Under the pieces are notes generated by a model. The model had not been told where the DNA came from and did no database searches. It saw nothing but the letters and a program-made list of their open reading frames with translations. From Bacteroidetes bacterium RIFCSPLOWO2_12_FULL_37_12 (GTDB lineage Bacteria; Bacteroidota; Bacteroidia; 2-12-FULL-37-12), in NCBI GenBank assembly GCA_001769655.1, contig MEPC01000017.1, forward strand, positions 1 to 64,000: DNA of 64,000 bases, written 5' to 3'. A program made the translations under genes and the position numbers. Position 1 is the first letter of the stretch, and the number at the start of each line of letters is the position of its first letter. Positions 42,246 to 52,977 of the stretch are shown here, in pieces.

Positions 42246-45200
42246 CTACTGTGTAAGCGTAAACCTGATTTCAAATCCTGCAAGCGTGTATGTATTCGGG
42301 TAGGAGGTACTAACAAGAGGAGTATTCCGGGTAGTATCATAGAAGATACGCACTTTCAGCCGTTGATTTACCACGTAATCAATACTTGGGCTGAATTTTA
42401 TAGTAGATTGACCGGAAGTAGGTTCCGGGTTTGAATTTACAATACGTTGAATGGTTCTGTTAACAGAATAACTCAAATCAATTTTAAAGGTTAAATCATT
42501 TTTCAACGTAAGTTGTTTACCTCTGAAATTAAATGGAGCTGTAAATCCTGCTTTTCTGTAACCCAATCCTATCATAAATTCGGTTCTTCTGGTTTCAGTA
42601 ACCTGACTGTTTGATAAACTTAATGTCAGGTCCCGTGTTTTTTTAATTTCAAATCGTGTAGTGACATCATTTTTCCATGCAAAATCGAGACCGGCAAGTG
42701 GCGAGTATTGCTCTCTGATGCTGACGGCATCAATTACATATTCTGAATAGAAAATGCCATCATCTCTGGCAGTCGTTGGTTTTCCGTTATTGTCTTTATC
42801 ATTATAATAGAGAGAAGTGACAGCACTTCCAACAGTGTAGGTAGAAGAATATCCATGTGTAAAATTTACAGAACGGAAATATTCTTTCGCCCAGGGAATT
42901 TTCGATAAGCCGCCATACGTAAGTTTCCATTGAGGGAAAAGTAAAGGAGGAAAATAATCAATGGATATATTTTCAGCATTGGTTCCCCTGTAAGCAGACA
43001 GAAATGCAGGAATTATTACTTCATTCGAATTATCACCGTATTCTGTAACACCTTGCGAATATTTTGGGTTATATTCAAGATTATTGACTCTGCTTTTTAA
43101 AATAGGAATATAAGCAGAAAAATTTGAAAATGCCTCGTTATTATTCAACGTATCATCTCCCATTAATGAGGTTGCCCAGGTATTATATGAAACAGAATAT
43201 GTGCGGGTATTTCTCGGGCTCTGGCTGACAAATTCTTCTAGTATTGGATCATATCTGAAAAATTCTTCTCTGTTTACTCCATCACTCCTTGTCCATGTAA
43301 AATCAACTTTGAATTCACTGAATGGCTCAAAAGAAGTCCGGATATTAAGATTATTCCGGTTTGTAAGCGTGAATTTTGAATTAAGGTTTGTATCGAGTGT
43401 TAAATATTTCTTTTTAGCCGCGGTTTGATGAATATTCTCATCCTGAAAACCCAGAACATAACCTAACCCGGGAGCATTTGTAAAATCAACTTCATTATCT
43501 CTACGATTATCTAACCCAAAATACTTTGTTGAAGGCATGTATCCTGGTAGTAACGAACCTTTATTAATAGTATATGACCAATTAATAGTACGGATAGTCA
43601 TCAAGGCACGCAATACTTTTCTGAAATACTTATTATCAGAGACCTTTTTGACGGTATCTTTTTTCGCGCCAGGCGCCGGTGGTGGTGTACCGGATGTTCC
43701 GGTGGGTGCTGTATTAATTGATTTCAAATAACTGCTTTTGTTATAGAGAGAAGTCAGATTGATATTGCCGTTATAATTCCAACCTTCACTGTTTTGAATA
43801 ACGTTACCCAATGTCTCCTGACCAATGGGAGCGGCATCCCATGTATATCCACCGGTATATCTTACATTGCCCGAAACCCAGTTTAAAAATGAAATTTTAT
43901 CAAGTGGCACGCGGTAATCAAGTGAGGTGGTTTGATTATAGCGGGTGGTTCTTCCGTATCTAAAAACTTCTTGCCATACCGAGTCCTTTTTCTCTTTTGT
44001 GTCTATTCTTCCCATGGGCTCATCAATTCGCGCATTATTTACGGCGTTGTAGTCCAATTTCAACCCTTTGGTAATATCCCATTTCAAATCATAAACTCTA
44101 TCCCAATTAAATGATTTATTGAAAACATACTCCATTTCCACGTCGCCCGGACTTCTGAGTTTTGATTCATTAAACTTGCGGTCCATGTCGGAGCGAAAGC
44201 CGAGATTTTTTGGAAAGAGCGAATAATTAAAATCTTTAATTAATTTATACCTGGGAGGATTAAATGCCTGAATTTTTCCGAAGGGTTGATAATTTTTAAT
44301 GGTAGGATTAATGTAATTGTAGCCCAAACTTCCTCTGTACTGGTTGGTAAAATTCCGTTCATAATTAATATTCCGGTTGAAATTATCATTGTAAGAAACC
44401 GTTGCGGCAAGATTTTCCACATCGTACAAATGCACTTTTTTACTGGGTTTCCTCACCCGTTGCACATTGGTAAAACTAAGAGACCTCCGTTCGGTATAAT
44501 CAATGGCTTCATTCTCAATTCTCTCTCTTTCTTCTCCTACATAATTGGTAAGTTTTTCAGACATGAGAACATCCTGATTTAAGGGGTCAAATTGCGGGCT
44601 GATGGTTGTTTCCCCATACGTGGCATACATAGGAATTCTTACTGAAAATGACTCCGGTATAAATTTCGCTAATTCAAGTGAAGTTGACAGATCGTATTGT
44701 GTAGCGTTCACTTTACTTCGGGTAGAAATCTTTGTATCAATAGAACCAAATCCGGCAGTGCTGTGATTACCGGCGGCAATAAAAGTTCCCACATCCGCGA
44801 GATTTGCCTGAAGCCGTCCGGTGGATGCCCAGCCGGCTTCTTCTTTAAAATCAGTGACACGCATTTCGTTCACCCAGATGCACCCACTGAAATTCTGCCC
44901 GTCGTCTTTAGGATTTCTGATTCCAATCATAATCGTTTTTACTGCGGCTAAATCCGGATTGCCTCTTATGGTAATTATATTTCCTCCTCTGGAAATAGAA
45001 TAGGGTTTATCAAGTGGCATTTTTTCATCGTTACGAAGGGCTTTGACTACTCCGAGGGCATCAAATAAAATATCGAGGTCATTTTCATACCGCCAGATTC
45101 TACCTTCAGCATCGGTAGAAGTAGGATCTACCGGACCTTGTGTAGGATGCAATGGAATTTCGTATTCATAATAGTTTTGCGTGAAGTCGGTACCCAGACG

Positions 45201-48200
45201 AACGAATGCATTCAACTGTCCTGGTTCTGTAAAAGGAACCGAACCAGGTGAAGGTTTATTTTCTGCATGAATAAACATTTTAAATTTTTTGTACGTTCTG
45301 AAATCCATGCTGATGTTTTTATAAGCCGCTTTGGCGTCACCATCCAACAAGTCAGTGACACAAAGTTCAAGCGCCTGTTCATTCATTTTCCGTTGGTTGA
45401 CAGATGCCACTTCAATTTCCTGTTGTATTCCGGGCGGGAGTACGTATGGAATGTTTGAGCCATCGAACGTACCATTATCTTCAATATTAACTGTTGAGAT
45501 ACTAAATGCAGTATTCTGGGATCCATCGGGAGGAACCCATGCGCCCTCTGAAAATAAATCCTGATTGTATCTTCTCCAGGAACCGCCAATAAGTTGAAAA
45601 CGTGCAAAACGGAAAACTACATTTTCCTTAAATCCGGTTAAATACATGCGCATAAAACGAATGGATTTAAAATCGCGGATATTCCCAATTATTTCTGTGG
45701 GATTGTTGATAGGAATACGAAATTGATACCAACTGATTGTGTCGGTTTCGCCATTTGCCAACTCCACCGGCGCTTTCACGCGGTCTGTAATGTAATTCTG
45801 ACCTACCGTCATAGTGCCTGGGGTCAAATGCATTTTATATTCAAAATATTCTTCCATTTCATTTAACGTATTATCTTTATTTATATCTTCATCATCCGGC
45901 AAATAGGTAGCAGAAGTTGCATAATCCTCTTTATTCTGTTCTTCAGAAGGAGAATTTCCCTGCATATTATTGTAATTCAAATAACGGGGAAGGATCTCCA
46001 GATTTTCAATATCAGACCCCCGGTAATAATGATAATTGTCTGCGGAGGGATCCTGTAAAATACTATCAAGAGCGGTTGGATTTGTAACGATTTTTCTTAC
46101 CGTATCAAGATAAACGGAATCAAAAAAACTTTGCTCATCCAAATCATTCAGACCATCCAGACCTAAATCCTGAAATTGGCGTGAACTTCCCTGATTATCG
46201 AATGCGTGCGCAATGGATTGCAGGGTTGAAACTCTTCCCCAGAAAGTTGTGTCAACATTCGAAACGTTAGTTGTCTTAGGCAAACCATCTTCAAAAGCTT
46301 TTCTGGAATCCTTCAATAAATCTTCGGAAACATTTCCTAGGTTCATATAAAAATCTCCTCCGGTATTATTCATTCCACCATGCGTGCCCTGAATAAAAGG
46401 ATCGAGGAGCCAGAATTCGATAAATTCAATGTTTGCCGCTTCAAAATCGGTTGTAGAAATAATTGCTTTCATAACCCCTCCCCAACGTTTTTCAGGATTT
46501 TTCAAATGACCATTTTCGTCTAAATCCAACGCATAATTATAAGGTCCTCGTTTGGTTGGATAATAAGCGATATCCAAGGTTGCAAGGTTTGTTTCGCCTA
46601 CTGTTTCATCACGTTTAGGAAAAACTTCGCGAGGTAAAACTTCCCGGTTGTAATGTCTTGATAATAATTCTTTGTTTCCCTTAATTACTTTGGGTGTTGC
46701 TGAATTATCATCTCTGAAAAACAAAGGGTCAATGGTGTACCAGGCAAGTTTTGCCCTGTCATAATTCCATTGCAGTGGATTTGATAACGAATATTTCTGA
46801 GCAAACCGCTGAGGCGTGCTTGCCAGCTTCCAACTATACTGACTTTGCATATCAAACGGAATTTTGGAACTTTCAAAATCATCTATATATGCTTTTGCTT
46901 CTCCTTTTTTATCTTCAATACTGGAAGGATGACCGGGGAGTAATTGTGCAAATTCTGCATTGAATAAAATAGACGAAGGTTTTTTAGTAGTTAGAAACGG
47001 AAGTTTGTCAAGTGCTTTTGTGATAAATTGAGATTCTTTTTTCCAACTAAGATCCAAGCCCCAGATTGTATTTGAAATGGGTTCCTGACCTATGTCAATT
47101 TTTGGAGTCAACGGTCTTTCGTGCAATTTTAAAAATGCACCGCCCACATTAAAGTCCTCGTTAATTTTATAATCAAACCGTGACCCTATCAAGGATTTTG
47201 ACTGAATGGTGAAAAACGAATTAGTTTCAAATTTAACACTTACTTTCTGACCGGAAGTCAATATGGCTTGATTAATAATTTTTACGCGGCCTAAGGTGTA
47301 ATCCACTGTGTAATCCTGATTTTCAGTTAAGGGTGTTGTTCCTGCGCTCACTACTACAGAACCCTTAATGACATTAATCGCATTTAAGGGAATTTCGGAA
47401 GAACTGGAGGAAAGATATTTTCCCTTCAGATAATATTTATTTAATTCCGCATTTTGCTGTGCATCGCTTTTTGTTTTCTTGTAGAGGTCTTCAAATACAA
47501 AGGAAGAGGCGGCATTGTCACCGTTAAATTTTACCTTTAAATTATTTCCAAAGGGTTCCAACACAGGGAAAATGACTCTGCCGTTATTAGCATCTATGGT
47601 ATAATTTTCTATAAAGTCAAATACTCCGTCTTTCCCAACGTCATTGTTTGTGTTTAATTTATCGAGATTTAAAATTTCTATAATACGTTGTCCGCTAAGC
47701 ACCCCCGCTGAAGATGGAAAAACTGGTAAATTGAACCCTGTCCTGTCATCTTTAAAATATATATTCAATTGAAAATCCTGTTTGTTTACCTGATAAGCAC
47801 CAATGGAATAGATATTTTTCATCATCAGATTCCACATAGGGAGGTCAGTACGCACTGTCACTGATTTAAGAAGTTTTAAAAACAACACGTTTGGTTCAGA
47901 AATAGTTGGAGGCACGTCCTGAGAAAATTCACCGACCTGATAATTTTTACCGGCATACGTATATTCATAGGCGACAGCAAGCGCTTCATCTGAATTTAAG
48001 GAAGCATTGAGGGAAATATATCCTAACTGGGGTTGTATCTTGAACTCATTTGCCTGAAGTTTACGTGCATTATCAATTTTCTGAAAATCCTGTGCCTGAA
48101 TTAAACTATCGGTTCCAATTGAAATCAGATTCAGGGCATTTATCGTTTTTTGAGCTATGCGAACGTCCGGGTTATCTTTAATTTTCTGATACAATATGTT

Positions 48201-49535
48201 CGCATTGTTTTCTGGCAATAAAACACCATTCTTTTTCAACGAAACCAAATAAGGGACTGGTTCGCCCAAATCCTGAAATCCAAGCGCATTTCTCACTCCT
48301 TCAGCCGTATTTCTTTTATTCGTCACCCAAACCTCGACACGAGTGACATTGTAAGGTGAATTTATAAAGGGAAGTTTTATTAAAGAGGTATCATACTGTT
48401 CTCTGAAAAACTGTCCAAGAAAAAAATGCCTGTTGGCATCGTATTCATCAGCTCTTATTTCAAACGTATTACTTTGTGCGCCTCCTTCCACTTCAATTTC
48501 CTCTTTTTTTCCTTTTTGCTGGGAAGCGAGCGCTGTTACTGTCAATCTACCGAATCGCAATTGTGTTTTGATTCCGAAAAGATTTTGCGCACCTGTGATT
48601 AATGAACTGTTGAGAGGCAAGCTGACGTTTCCGGCTTCAATTTTTTGAATAATTTCTTCTTCGTAGCCGGTATATTCCAATTTTAATTGATTTTCGAAAT
48701 CGAAATTTGCCTGAGTATCCCAGTTGGCAGTAATTTTTAATTTCTCACCAATATTTCCAATGACGTTCATCTGAATCTGCTGATCGAAATTAAAGCCGGT
48801 ATGCGAGCGTTGTTCCTCCGAAATATTCGGATCTTGGTTTCTATTATGACTGGCGGCAAAAGTAAGCAACGCAGAACCATTTGGACGAATGTCCACATAA
48901 TTGCCACCAAATATTCTGTCAAAAACTTTCGGTATAGGTAATTTAGGAATTACCCCTTTTTGGCTTACCACCTCTTCAGATCTTGCTTTTTCTTTCCAAT
49001 AATTTTTAATGCTGTTTCGCATTTGCAACTTTGAAAATTCATCATACGTCATGGTAGAAGGAGAACGGTAATTTATCTTATTTCCGATTTTTTTATCCAC
49101 CGAATAATTTTCAAGGGAAGAATCCACATTAATTTCTGTTTTAATGTTGGAAGGATTTTTCAGAAACAATTCTGATTCAGAAAGACCGGGATCATGCTGA
49201 AAGCCGTCATCTTTCAACTGATAGTTCCATGGATTGGGAATTGTTTTTCGTGTAGAGTCCTTTTTAGTTGAATCTTTCTTAGATGTATCATAGGGCAACT
49301 CCAAAAACGAATTTTTTTCTATCCTCTTTATCTCCCTCCAAAGGGAGACATTTGGTTGAATTTTTAGAAGTGGCCTATAAAAAGAATTTTCCGGGAATGG
49401 TAAATTAATGTCTTTGATATCAAATTTAGCTGATGAAAAAAGGAGAGAATGGGAAAGGAGAAAAAAAACCGGAATGAATATAAATAAACGGTTCAGTGGG
49501 TACAGAACTTTTTTTATGAAGAATGTGAGTTTCAA
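42246..49535 (-). CDS. sprA: Type IX secretion outer-membrane translocon SprA
   Basis: A 2429-residue protein with an N-terminal signal segment (about 1-36) and then beta-barrel sequence throughout. SprA hallmarks include FDRIFGGNYVDIRPNGSA, the TANWDTQANFDFENQLKLEY region, the repeated YNFNRNINYERNF-type strands and the barrel-closing C-terminus AGFEIRFTLTQ. SprA/Sov forms the very large outer-membrane pore through which sorting-domain cargo leaves the cell and which gliding requires. The length is typical. The order maeB - small gene - ruvA - sprA - gcvH matches what I recall of the syntenic neighbourhood in Bacteroidota. It lies 37 nt after ruvA and is probably in the same operon. Confidence 0.97.
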   Translation of the reverse strand: MKLTFFIKKVLYPLNRLFIFIPVFFLLSHSLLFSSAKFDIKDINLPFPENSFYRPLLKIQPNVSLWREIKRIEKNSFLELPYDTSKKDSTKKDSTRKTIPNPWNYQLKDDGFQHDPGLSESELFLKNPSNIKTEINVDSSLENYSVDKKIGNKINYRSPSTMTYDEFSKLQMRNSIKNYWKEKARSEEVVSQKGVIPKLPIPKVFDRIFGGNYVDIRPNGSALLTFAASHNRNQDPNISEEQRSHTGFNFDQQIQMNVIGNIGEKLKITANWDTQANFDFENQLKLEYTGYEEEIIQKIEAGNVSLPLNSSLITGAQNLFGIKTQLRFGRLTVTALASQQKGKKEEIEVEGGAQSNTFEIRADEYDANRHFFLGQFFREQYDTSLIKLPFINSPYNVTRVEVWVTNKRNTAEGVRNALGFQDLGEPVPYLVSLKKNGVLLPENNANILYQKIKDNPDVRIAQKTINALNLISIGTDSLIQAQDFQKIDNARKLQANEFKIQPQLGYISLNASLNSDEALAVAYEYTYAGKNYQVGEFSQDVPPTISEPNVLFLKLLKSVTVRTDLPMWNLMMKNIYSIGAYQVNKQDFQLNIYFKDDRTGFNLPVFPSSAGVLSGQRIIEILNLDKLNTNNDVGKDGVFDFIENYTIDANNGRVIFPVLEPFGNNLKVKFNGDNAASSFVFEDLYKKTKSDAQQNAELNKYYLKGKYLSSSSSEIPLNAINVIKGSVVVSAGTTPLTENQDYTVDYTLGRVKIINQAILTSGQKVSVKFETNSFFTIQSKSLIGSRFDYKINEDFNVGGAFLKLHERPLTPKIDIGQEPISNTIWGLDLSWKKESQFITKALDKLPFLTTKKPSSILFNAEFAQLLPGHPSSIEDKKGEAKAYIDDFESSKIPFDMQSQYSWKLASTPQRFAQKYSLSNPLQWNYDRAKLAWYTIDPLFFRDDNSATPKVIKGNKELLSRHYNREVLPREVFPKRDETVGETNLATLDIAYYPTKRGPYNYALDLDENGHLKNPEKRWGGVMKAIISTTDFEAANIEFIEFWLLDPFIQGTHGGMNNTGGDFYMNLGNVSEDLLKDSRKAFEDGLPKTTNVSNVDTTFWGRVSTLQSIAHAFDNQGSSRQFQDLGLDGLNDLDEQSFFDSVYLDTVRKIVTNPTALDSILQDPSADNYHYYRGSDIENLEILPRYLNYNNMQGNSPSEEQNKEDYATSATYLPDDEDINKDNTLNEMEEYFEYKMHLTPGTMTVGQNYITDRVKAPVELANGETDTISWYQFRIPINNPTEIIGNIRDFKSIRFMRMYLTGFKENVVFRFARFQLIGGSWRRYNQDLFSEGAWVPPDGSQNTAFSISTVNIEDNGTFDGSNIPYVLPPGIQQEIEVASVNQRKMNEQALELCVTDLLDGDAKAAYKNISMDFRTYKKFKMFIHAENKPSPGSVPFTEPGQLNAFVRLGTDFTQNYYEYEIPLHPTQGPVDPTSTDAEGRIWRYENDLDILFDALGVVKALRNDEKMPLDKPYSISRGGNIITIRGNPDLAAVKTIMIGIRNPKDDGQNFSGCIWVNEMRVTDFKEEAGWASTGRLQANLADVGTFIAAGNHSTAGFGSIDTKISTRSKVNATQYDLSTSLELAKFIPESFSVRIPMYATYGETTISPQFDPLNQDVLMSEKLTNYVGEERERIENEAIDYTERRSLSFTNVQRVRKPSKKVHLYDVENLAATVSYNDNFNRNINYERNFTNQYRGSLGYNYINPTIKNYQPFGKIQAFNPPRYKLIKDFNYSLFPKNLGFRSDMDRKFNESKLRSPGDVEMEYVFNKSFNWDRVYDLKWDITKGLKLDYNAVNNARIDEPMGRIDTKEKKDSVWQEVFRYGRTTRYNQTTSLDYRVPLDKISFLNWVSGNVRYTGGYTWDAAPIGQETLGNVIQNSEGWNYNGNINLTSLYNKSSYLKSINTAPTGTSGTPPPAPGAKKDTVKKVSDNKYFRKVLRALMTIRTINWSYTINKGSLLPGYMPSTKYFGLDNRRDNEVDFTNAPGLGYVLGFQDENIHQTAAKKKYLTLDTNLNSKFTLTNRNNLNIRTSFEPFSEFKVDFTWTRSDGVNREEFFRYDPILEEFVSQSPRNTRTYSVSYNTWATSLMGDDTLNNNEAFSNFSAYIPILKSRVNNLEYNPKYSQGVTEYGDNSNEVIIPAFLSAYRGTNAENISIDYFPPLLFPQWKLTYGGLSKIPWAKEYFRSVNFTHGYSSTYTVGSAVTSLYYNDKDNNGKPTTARDDGIFYSEYVIDAVSIREQYSPLAGLDFAWKNDVTTRFEIKKTRDLTLSLSNSQVTETRRTEFMIGLGYRKAGFTAPFNFRGKQLTLKNDLTFKIDLSYSVNRTIQRIVNSNPEPTSGQSTIKFSPSIDYVVNQRLKVRIFYDTTRNTPLVSTSYPNTYTLAGFEIRFTLTQ

Positions 49536-49572
49536 AAAAGTGGAAAATTAAAAACAGTGTAAATATAAAAAA

Positions 49573-50154
49573 TTATCTTGCTTTTAATGCCAAGCGGATA
49601 ATTTCTTCAAGGGTGAGAGGTTGTGGAAACTGCCGGAAAAGTTGCTCAATGGTTTGTTCTGCCGCCATGCGTGTAAATCCCATATTTTGCAAAGCTGACA
49701 TAGCGTCCCGTTTTATACTTGACCCGCTGTTTTCCACAGAAAAACCAGCATCCTTGCCTAATTTATCCTTCAGTTCAAGGATTATACGTTGTGCTGTTTT
49801 TGGTCCTATCCCTTTAATGGATTGTAATGATTGGATACTACTACGGATAATTGCTGAATGTAGTTCCGCTGGATTTGAGGCAGACAAAATATTAATAGCG
49901 GTGGCAGGACCTACTCCATTTACCGAGATAAGCATTTGAAAAATATTTTTTTCTTTTACATCGGCAAATCCATAGAGAAGATGGGCATCTTCGCGAATAT
50001 GAAAATGAGTATAAAGCAAACAAGGTTGTTCGATGTTTGGTAATTTTTCATAGGTGAATAAAGAAATAATGCAACGGTAACCCACCCCACCACAATCTAC
50101 GATTGCTTCAGAAGGAGATTTATGGATGAGGAGACCTTTGAGATAGGCAATCAT
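49573..50154 (-). CDS. ruvA: Holliday junction branch migration protein RuvA
   Basis: A 193-residue RuvA: an N-terminal OB domain starting MIAYLKGLLIHKSP, two HhH motifs in the central domain (SVNGVGPATAINIL and SIKGIGPKTAQRII, about residues 75-125), a flexible linker, and a C-terminal RuvB-binding domain (about 145-193). It tetramerises on Holliday junctions and recruits RuvB. Its stop lies 37 nt before sprA, and its start is 8 nt after the upstream small gene. Confidence 0.97.
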   Translation of the reverse strand: MIAYLKGLLIHKSPSEAIVDCGGVGYRCIISLFTYEKLPNIEQPCLLYTHFHIREDAHLLYGFADVKEKNIFQMLISVNGVGPATAINILSASNPAELHSAIIRSSIQSLQSIKGIGPKTAQRIILELKDKLGKDAGFSVENSGSSIKRDAMSALQNMGFTRMAAEQTIEQLFRQFPQPLTLEEIIRLALKAR

Positions 50155-50162
50155 GGGTTGGT

Positions 50163-50471
50163 TTAACGGTGTTCTAAATCGTATTTCTGTGGCTTAAGAT
50201 TTTTAAATCTTTTAATCAGCTTATGGGCTTCGAGGTCTAATTTTACAACTTCAACATACCAGGGTAAAGAACCTTCGAATTCAATTTTGTTATCGGTAAG
50301 ATAAATTTTTACGTAATCCACAATCTCAGAAAAAGAAATCCTTGGTTTTTTCTCCAGTACTTCCAGAATGGCTTTACGGATTATTTTGTATTTCTTTTTT
50401 TCGATGCGGAAACCCTGTTTGGATTCGGAGGGGTGTAAGGTTAAGACGGTTGTTTTGTCTTGTGCTGGCAT
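50163..50471 (-). CDS. Small conserved protein, DUF6958-like
   Basis: A 102-residue basic protein. The helical segment IRKAILEVLEKKPRISFSEIVDYVK followed by LPWYVEVVKLDLEAHKLIKRF resembles a winged-helix-like small domain of the DUF6958 type, but I am not certain of the family. There is no signal peptide or metal site. It is the first gene of a likely operon with ruvA (8-nt gap) and sprA, with a -7 box at 50491. Confidence 0.6.
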   Translation of the reverse strand: MPAQDKTTVLTLHPSESKQGFRIEKKKYKIIRKAILEVLEKKPRISFSEIVDYVKIYLTDNKIEFEGSLPWYVEVVKLDLEAHKLIKRFKNLKPQKYDLEHR

Positions 50472-50490
50472 AACGAATAGAAATTTTCTG

Positions 50491-50498
50491 CAAAGGTA
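50491..50498 (-). promoter_or_regulatory. -7 box TACCTTTG of the small gene-ruvA-sprA operon
   Basis: The reverse strand matches TAnnTTTG, 19 nt before the ATG at 50471. The reverse-strand TTTG at 50517-50514 is only 15 nt away, so the -33 is uncertain. Confidence 0.55.
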
Positions 50499-50540
50499 GA
50501 AAAATTTTATTTACAAATAACCAGGGTGAAAATCATTTCA

Positions 50541-50566
50541 TAGAGACACGGCACACCGTGTCTCTA
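50541..50566. repeat. REP-like palindrome between maeB and the ruvA operon
   Basis: Perfect 11-nt arms tagagacacgg (50541-50551) and ccgtgtctcta (50556-50566) flank caca. Its outer part (tagagac/gtctcta) matches the outer part of the palindrome at 10881 (agac/gtctctac). Confidence 0.7.
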
Positions 50567-50609
50567 CATTTACAATATTCTCTATTTTTTGGAAAGGGGC
50601 TGGGGAATT

Positions 50610-52874
50610 TTATTTCATTACTAATTGGGCATCAATGGCGGCAATTGCCACCATATTTACAATTTCACGAACAGAACTACCGAGCTGAAGGATATGAACT
50701 GGTTTAGCCATTCCCATTAATATAGGTCCGATTGCCTCAGCATCGCCTAATTCCTGCAAAAGTTTGTAAGCCATATTTCCGGAAGCCAGGTCAGGAAAAA
50801 TCAATGTATTGGTTTTGTGGCTTGCCAAATCACAAAATGGATAATTATCTTTTAGAAGTTGAGGATTCACTGCAAAATTTGCCTGAATTTCACCGTCAAT
50901 AACCAATTCAGGGTATCGTAATTTTGCCAACCGGGTTGCTTCTTTCACTTTTTCGGGGAGTTCCTCGTTGCTTGAGCCAAAATTTGTATAAGACAGCATG
51001 GCAATGTGCGGCTCCACATTAAAATATTTTACGGCACGAGCTGTTAGTCCGGCTATATCCACAAGGTCTTCCACTGAAGGATTTACATTAACCGTAGTAT
51101 CCGCCAGGAAAAAAGTGCCTTTCTTAGTTATCAAAATATACATGCCTGCTACTTTGCGAATTCCTTTTTCAACTCCAATTACTTCAAGCGCAGGTAAAAT
51201 GGTGCGGCGATAGTTTTTAGTTAATCCTGAAATCAATGCATCCGCATCCCCTTTTTCCACCATCATGGCGCCAAAATAATTCCGTTCCTTCATGTGTGTT
51301 TTTGCATCATGCAGTGTCACTCCTTTTCGTTGTCTTTTTTTATAAAACAATTCAATGTAATCCTTTTTGTTTTCCGCTTCAAAATGCGGGTCAATTATCT
51401 GAGTGTCTTTCAAACCCAATTTATTGTCTTTAATCAATTGTTTTATTTTTTGAATATTCCCCAGCAAAATAGGAATGGCAATCTCTTCGTCTTTAATAAT
51501 CTGAGCGGCTTTAAGAATTTTAAGATTATCGGCTTCCGCAAAAACCACTCTTTTCTTATTCATCTTTGCGCGATTAATCACATTAGACATAAGTTTCTGG
51601 TCAATGCCCATTCTTTTCAACAACTCTGTTTCATATACCTTCCAATCCTTAATTTTTATTTTAGCCACACCGGAATCCATTGCGGCTTTTGCAACAGCGG
51701 GAGCGACTACCGTAATTAACCTGGGATCGAGCGGAGTGGGTATGAGGTATTCTTTGCCGAAGGAGAATTTTTTCCCACCGTAAGCATTAATAACCGAGTC
51801 GGGCACAGATTCTTTTGCAAGCTGAGCAAGGGCTTTAACGGCGGCTAATTTCATGGCTTCATTGATTTGAGTGGCACGAACATCAAGAGCGCCTCTGAAA
51901 ATGTAAGGGAAACCGAGCACATTATTCACCTGATTGGGATAATCACTCCTGCCGGTCGCCATAATGATATCATTGCGGGTTTTTACGGCAAGTTCATATT
52001 TGATTTCCGGATCCGGATTTGCCATTGCAAATACGATAGGTGTTTTTGCCATACTCAAGAGCATTTTGGGAGAGATAAGATCTTTGGTAGAAAGACCAAT
52101 AAACACATCGGCTCCTTTCATGGCTTGTTCTAAAGAAATAAAATCATCAATGGCAAATTTTTCTTTGTATTTATTGAGGTCTTTTCTCTTCTTACATAAA
52201 ACGCCTTTGGAATCAAACATAACGATATTTGATTTTTTCATTCCTAAGGAAATATAAATATTCGCACACGAAATAGCCGCCGCACCTGCGCCGCTGATTA
52301 CCAATTTAACCTGTCCGATTTTTTTGTTTGCGACCTCCAATGCGTTTAAAAGGGCGGCGCCTGAAATAATCGCTGTCCCATGCTGGTCATCGTGCATCAC
52401 CGGGATTTTTAATTCCGCTCTTAATTGTTGTTCTATTTCAAAACTTTCCGGGGCTTTGATGTCTTCGAGATTAATTCCACCGAAGGTGGGTTCAAGGGCT
52501 TTCACCACCTGAATAAATCCTTGCACATCATCCATGCGTAATTCAATATCAAATACATCAATTCCGGCAAATTTTTTAAAGAGTACTCCTTTACCTTCCA
52601 TGACCGGTTTTCCTGCTTCAGGACCAATGTTTCCAAGACCAAGCACCGCAGTGCCATTACTGATAACCGCCACGAGGTTTCCCTTTGCGGTATATTTATA
52701 AACGTTTTCAACGTCTTTATAAATTTCTTTGCAGGGTTCAGCGACTCCAGGGGAATAGGCAAGTGCCAGGTCGCGTTGGGTGGTGAGTGGTTTGGTAGGA
52801 ACTACCTCGATTTTTCCAGGGCGATCCATAGAATGAAAATCGAGGGCATCTTGTTTGCGGCGTTGGTCTTCCAT
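50610..52874 (-). CDS. maeB: NADP-dependent malic enzyme with phosphotransacetylase-like domain
   Basis: The 754 residues comprise an N-terminal malic enzyme (about 1-425) with [26 protein letters not shown] and the nucleotide-binding [18 protein letters not shown]-terminal phosphotransacetylase-like domain follows (about 430-754) with [14 protein letters not shown] near the end. The fusion is the usual MaeB form. It decarboxylates malate to pyruvate with NADP; the PTA-like part is regulatory in known members and not an active transacetylase. It neighbours the ruvA-sprA operon across a REP-like palindrome. Confidence 0.95.
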   Translation of the reverse strand: MEDQRRKQDALDFHSMDRPGKIEVVPTKPLTTQRDLALAYSPGVAEPCKEIYKDVENVYKYTAKGNLVAVISNGTAVLGLGNIGPEAGKPVMEGKGVLFKKFAGIDVFDIELRMDDVQGFIQVVKALEPTFGGINLEDIKAPESFEIEQQLRAELKIPVMHDDQHGTAIISGAALLNALEVANKKIGQVKLVISGAGAAAISCANIYISLGMKKSNIVMFDSKGVLCKKRKDLNKYKEKFAIDDFISLEQAMKGADVFIGLSTKDLISPKMLLSMAKTPIVFAMANPDPEIKYELAVKTRNDIIMATGRSDYPNQVNNVLGFPYIFRGALDVRATQINEAMKLAAVKALAQLAKESVPDSVINAYGGKKFSFGKEYLIPTPLDPRLITVVAPAVAKAAMDSGVAKIKIKDWKVYETELLKRMGIDQKLMSNVINRAKMNKKRVVFAEADNLKILKAAQIIKDEEIAIPILLGNIQKIKQLIKDNKLGLKDTQIIDPHFEAENKKDYIELFYKKRQRKGVTLHDAKTHMKERNYFGAMMVEKGDADALISGLTKNYRRTILPALEVIGVEKGIRKVAGMYILITKKGTFFLADTTVNVNPSVEDLVDIAGLTARAVKYFNVEPHIAMLSYTNFGSSNEELPEKVKEATRLAKLRYPELVIDGEIQANFAVNPQLLKDNYPFCDLASHKTNTLIFPDLASGNMAYKLLQELGDAEAIGPILMGMAKPVHILQLGSSVREIVNMVAIAAIDAQLVMK

Positions 52875-52952
52875 GATTTTGTGTTATGAGTCAGATTTTA
52901 GTTTTCAGGAAAACCGTAAAGATAAGATAAAAAAAATTAGCCACAATTTACT

Positions 52953-52960
52953 TACATTTG
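52953..52960 (+). promoter_or_regulatory. -7 box TACATTTG of the AAA/nuclease gene
   Basis: It matches TAnnTTTG and lies 17 nt before the ATG at 52978. No -33 TTG was found at standard distance. Confidence 0.55.
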
Positions 52961-52977
52961 CATATTAAAGTTATTAT

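Noticed and set aside
50610..52874. Separate phosphotransacetylase gene (pta)
   Set aside because: The PTA-like domain is fused to the malic enzyme in one continuous frame, as in MaeB.
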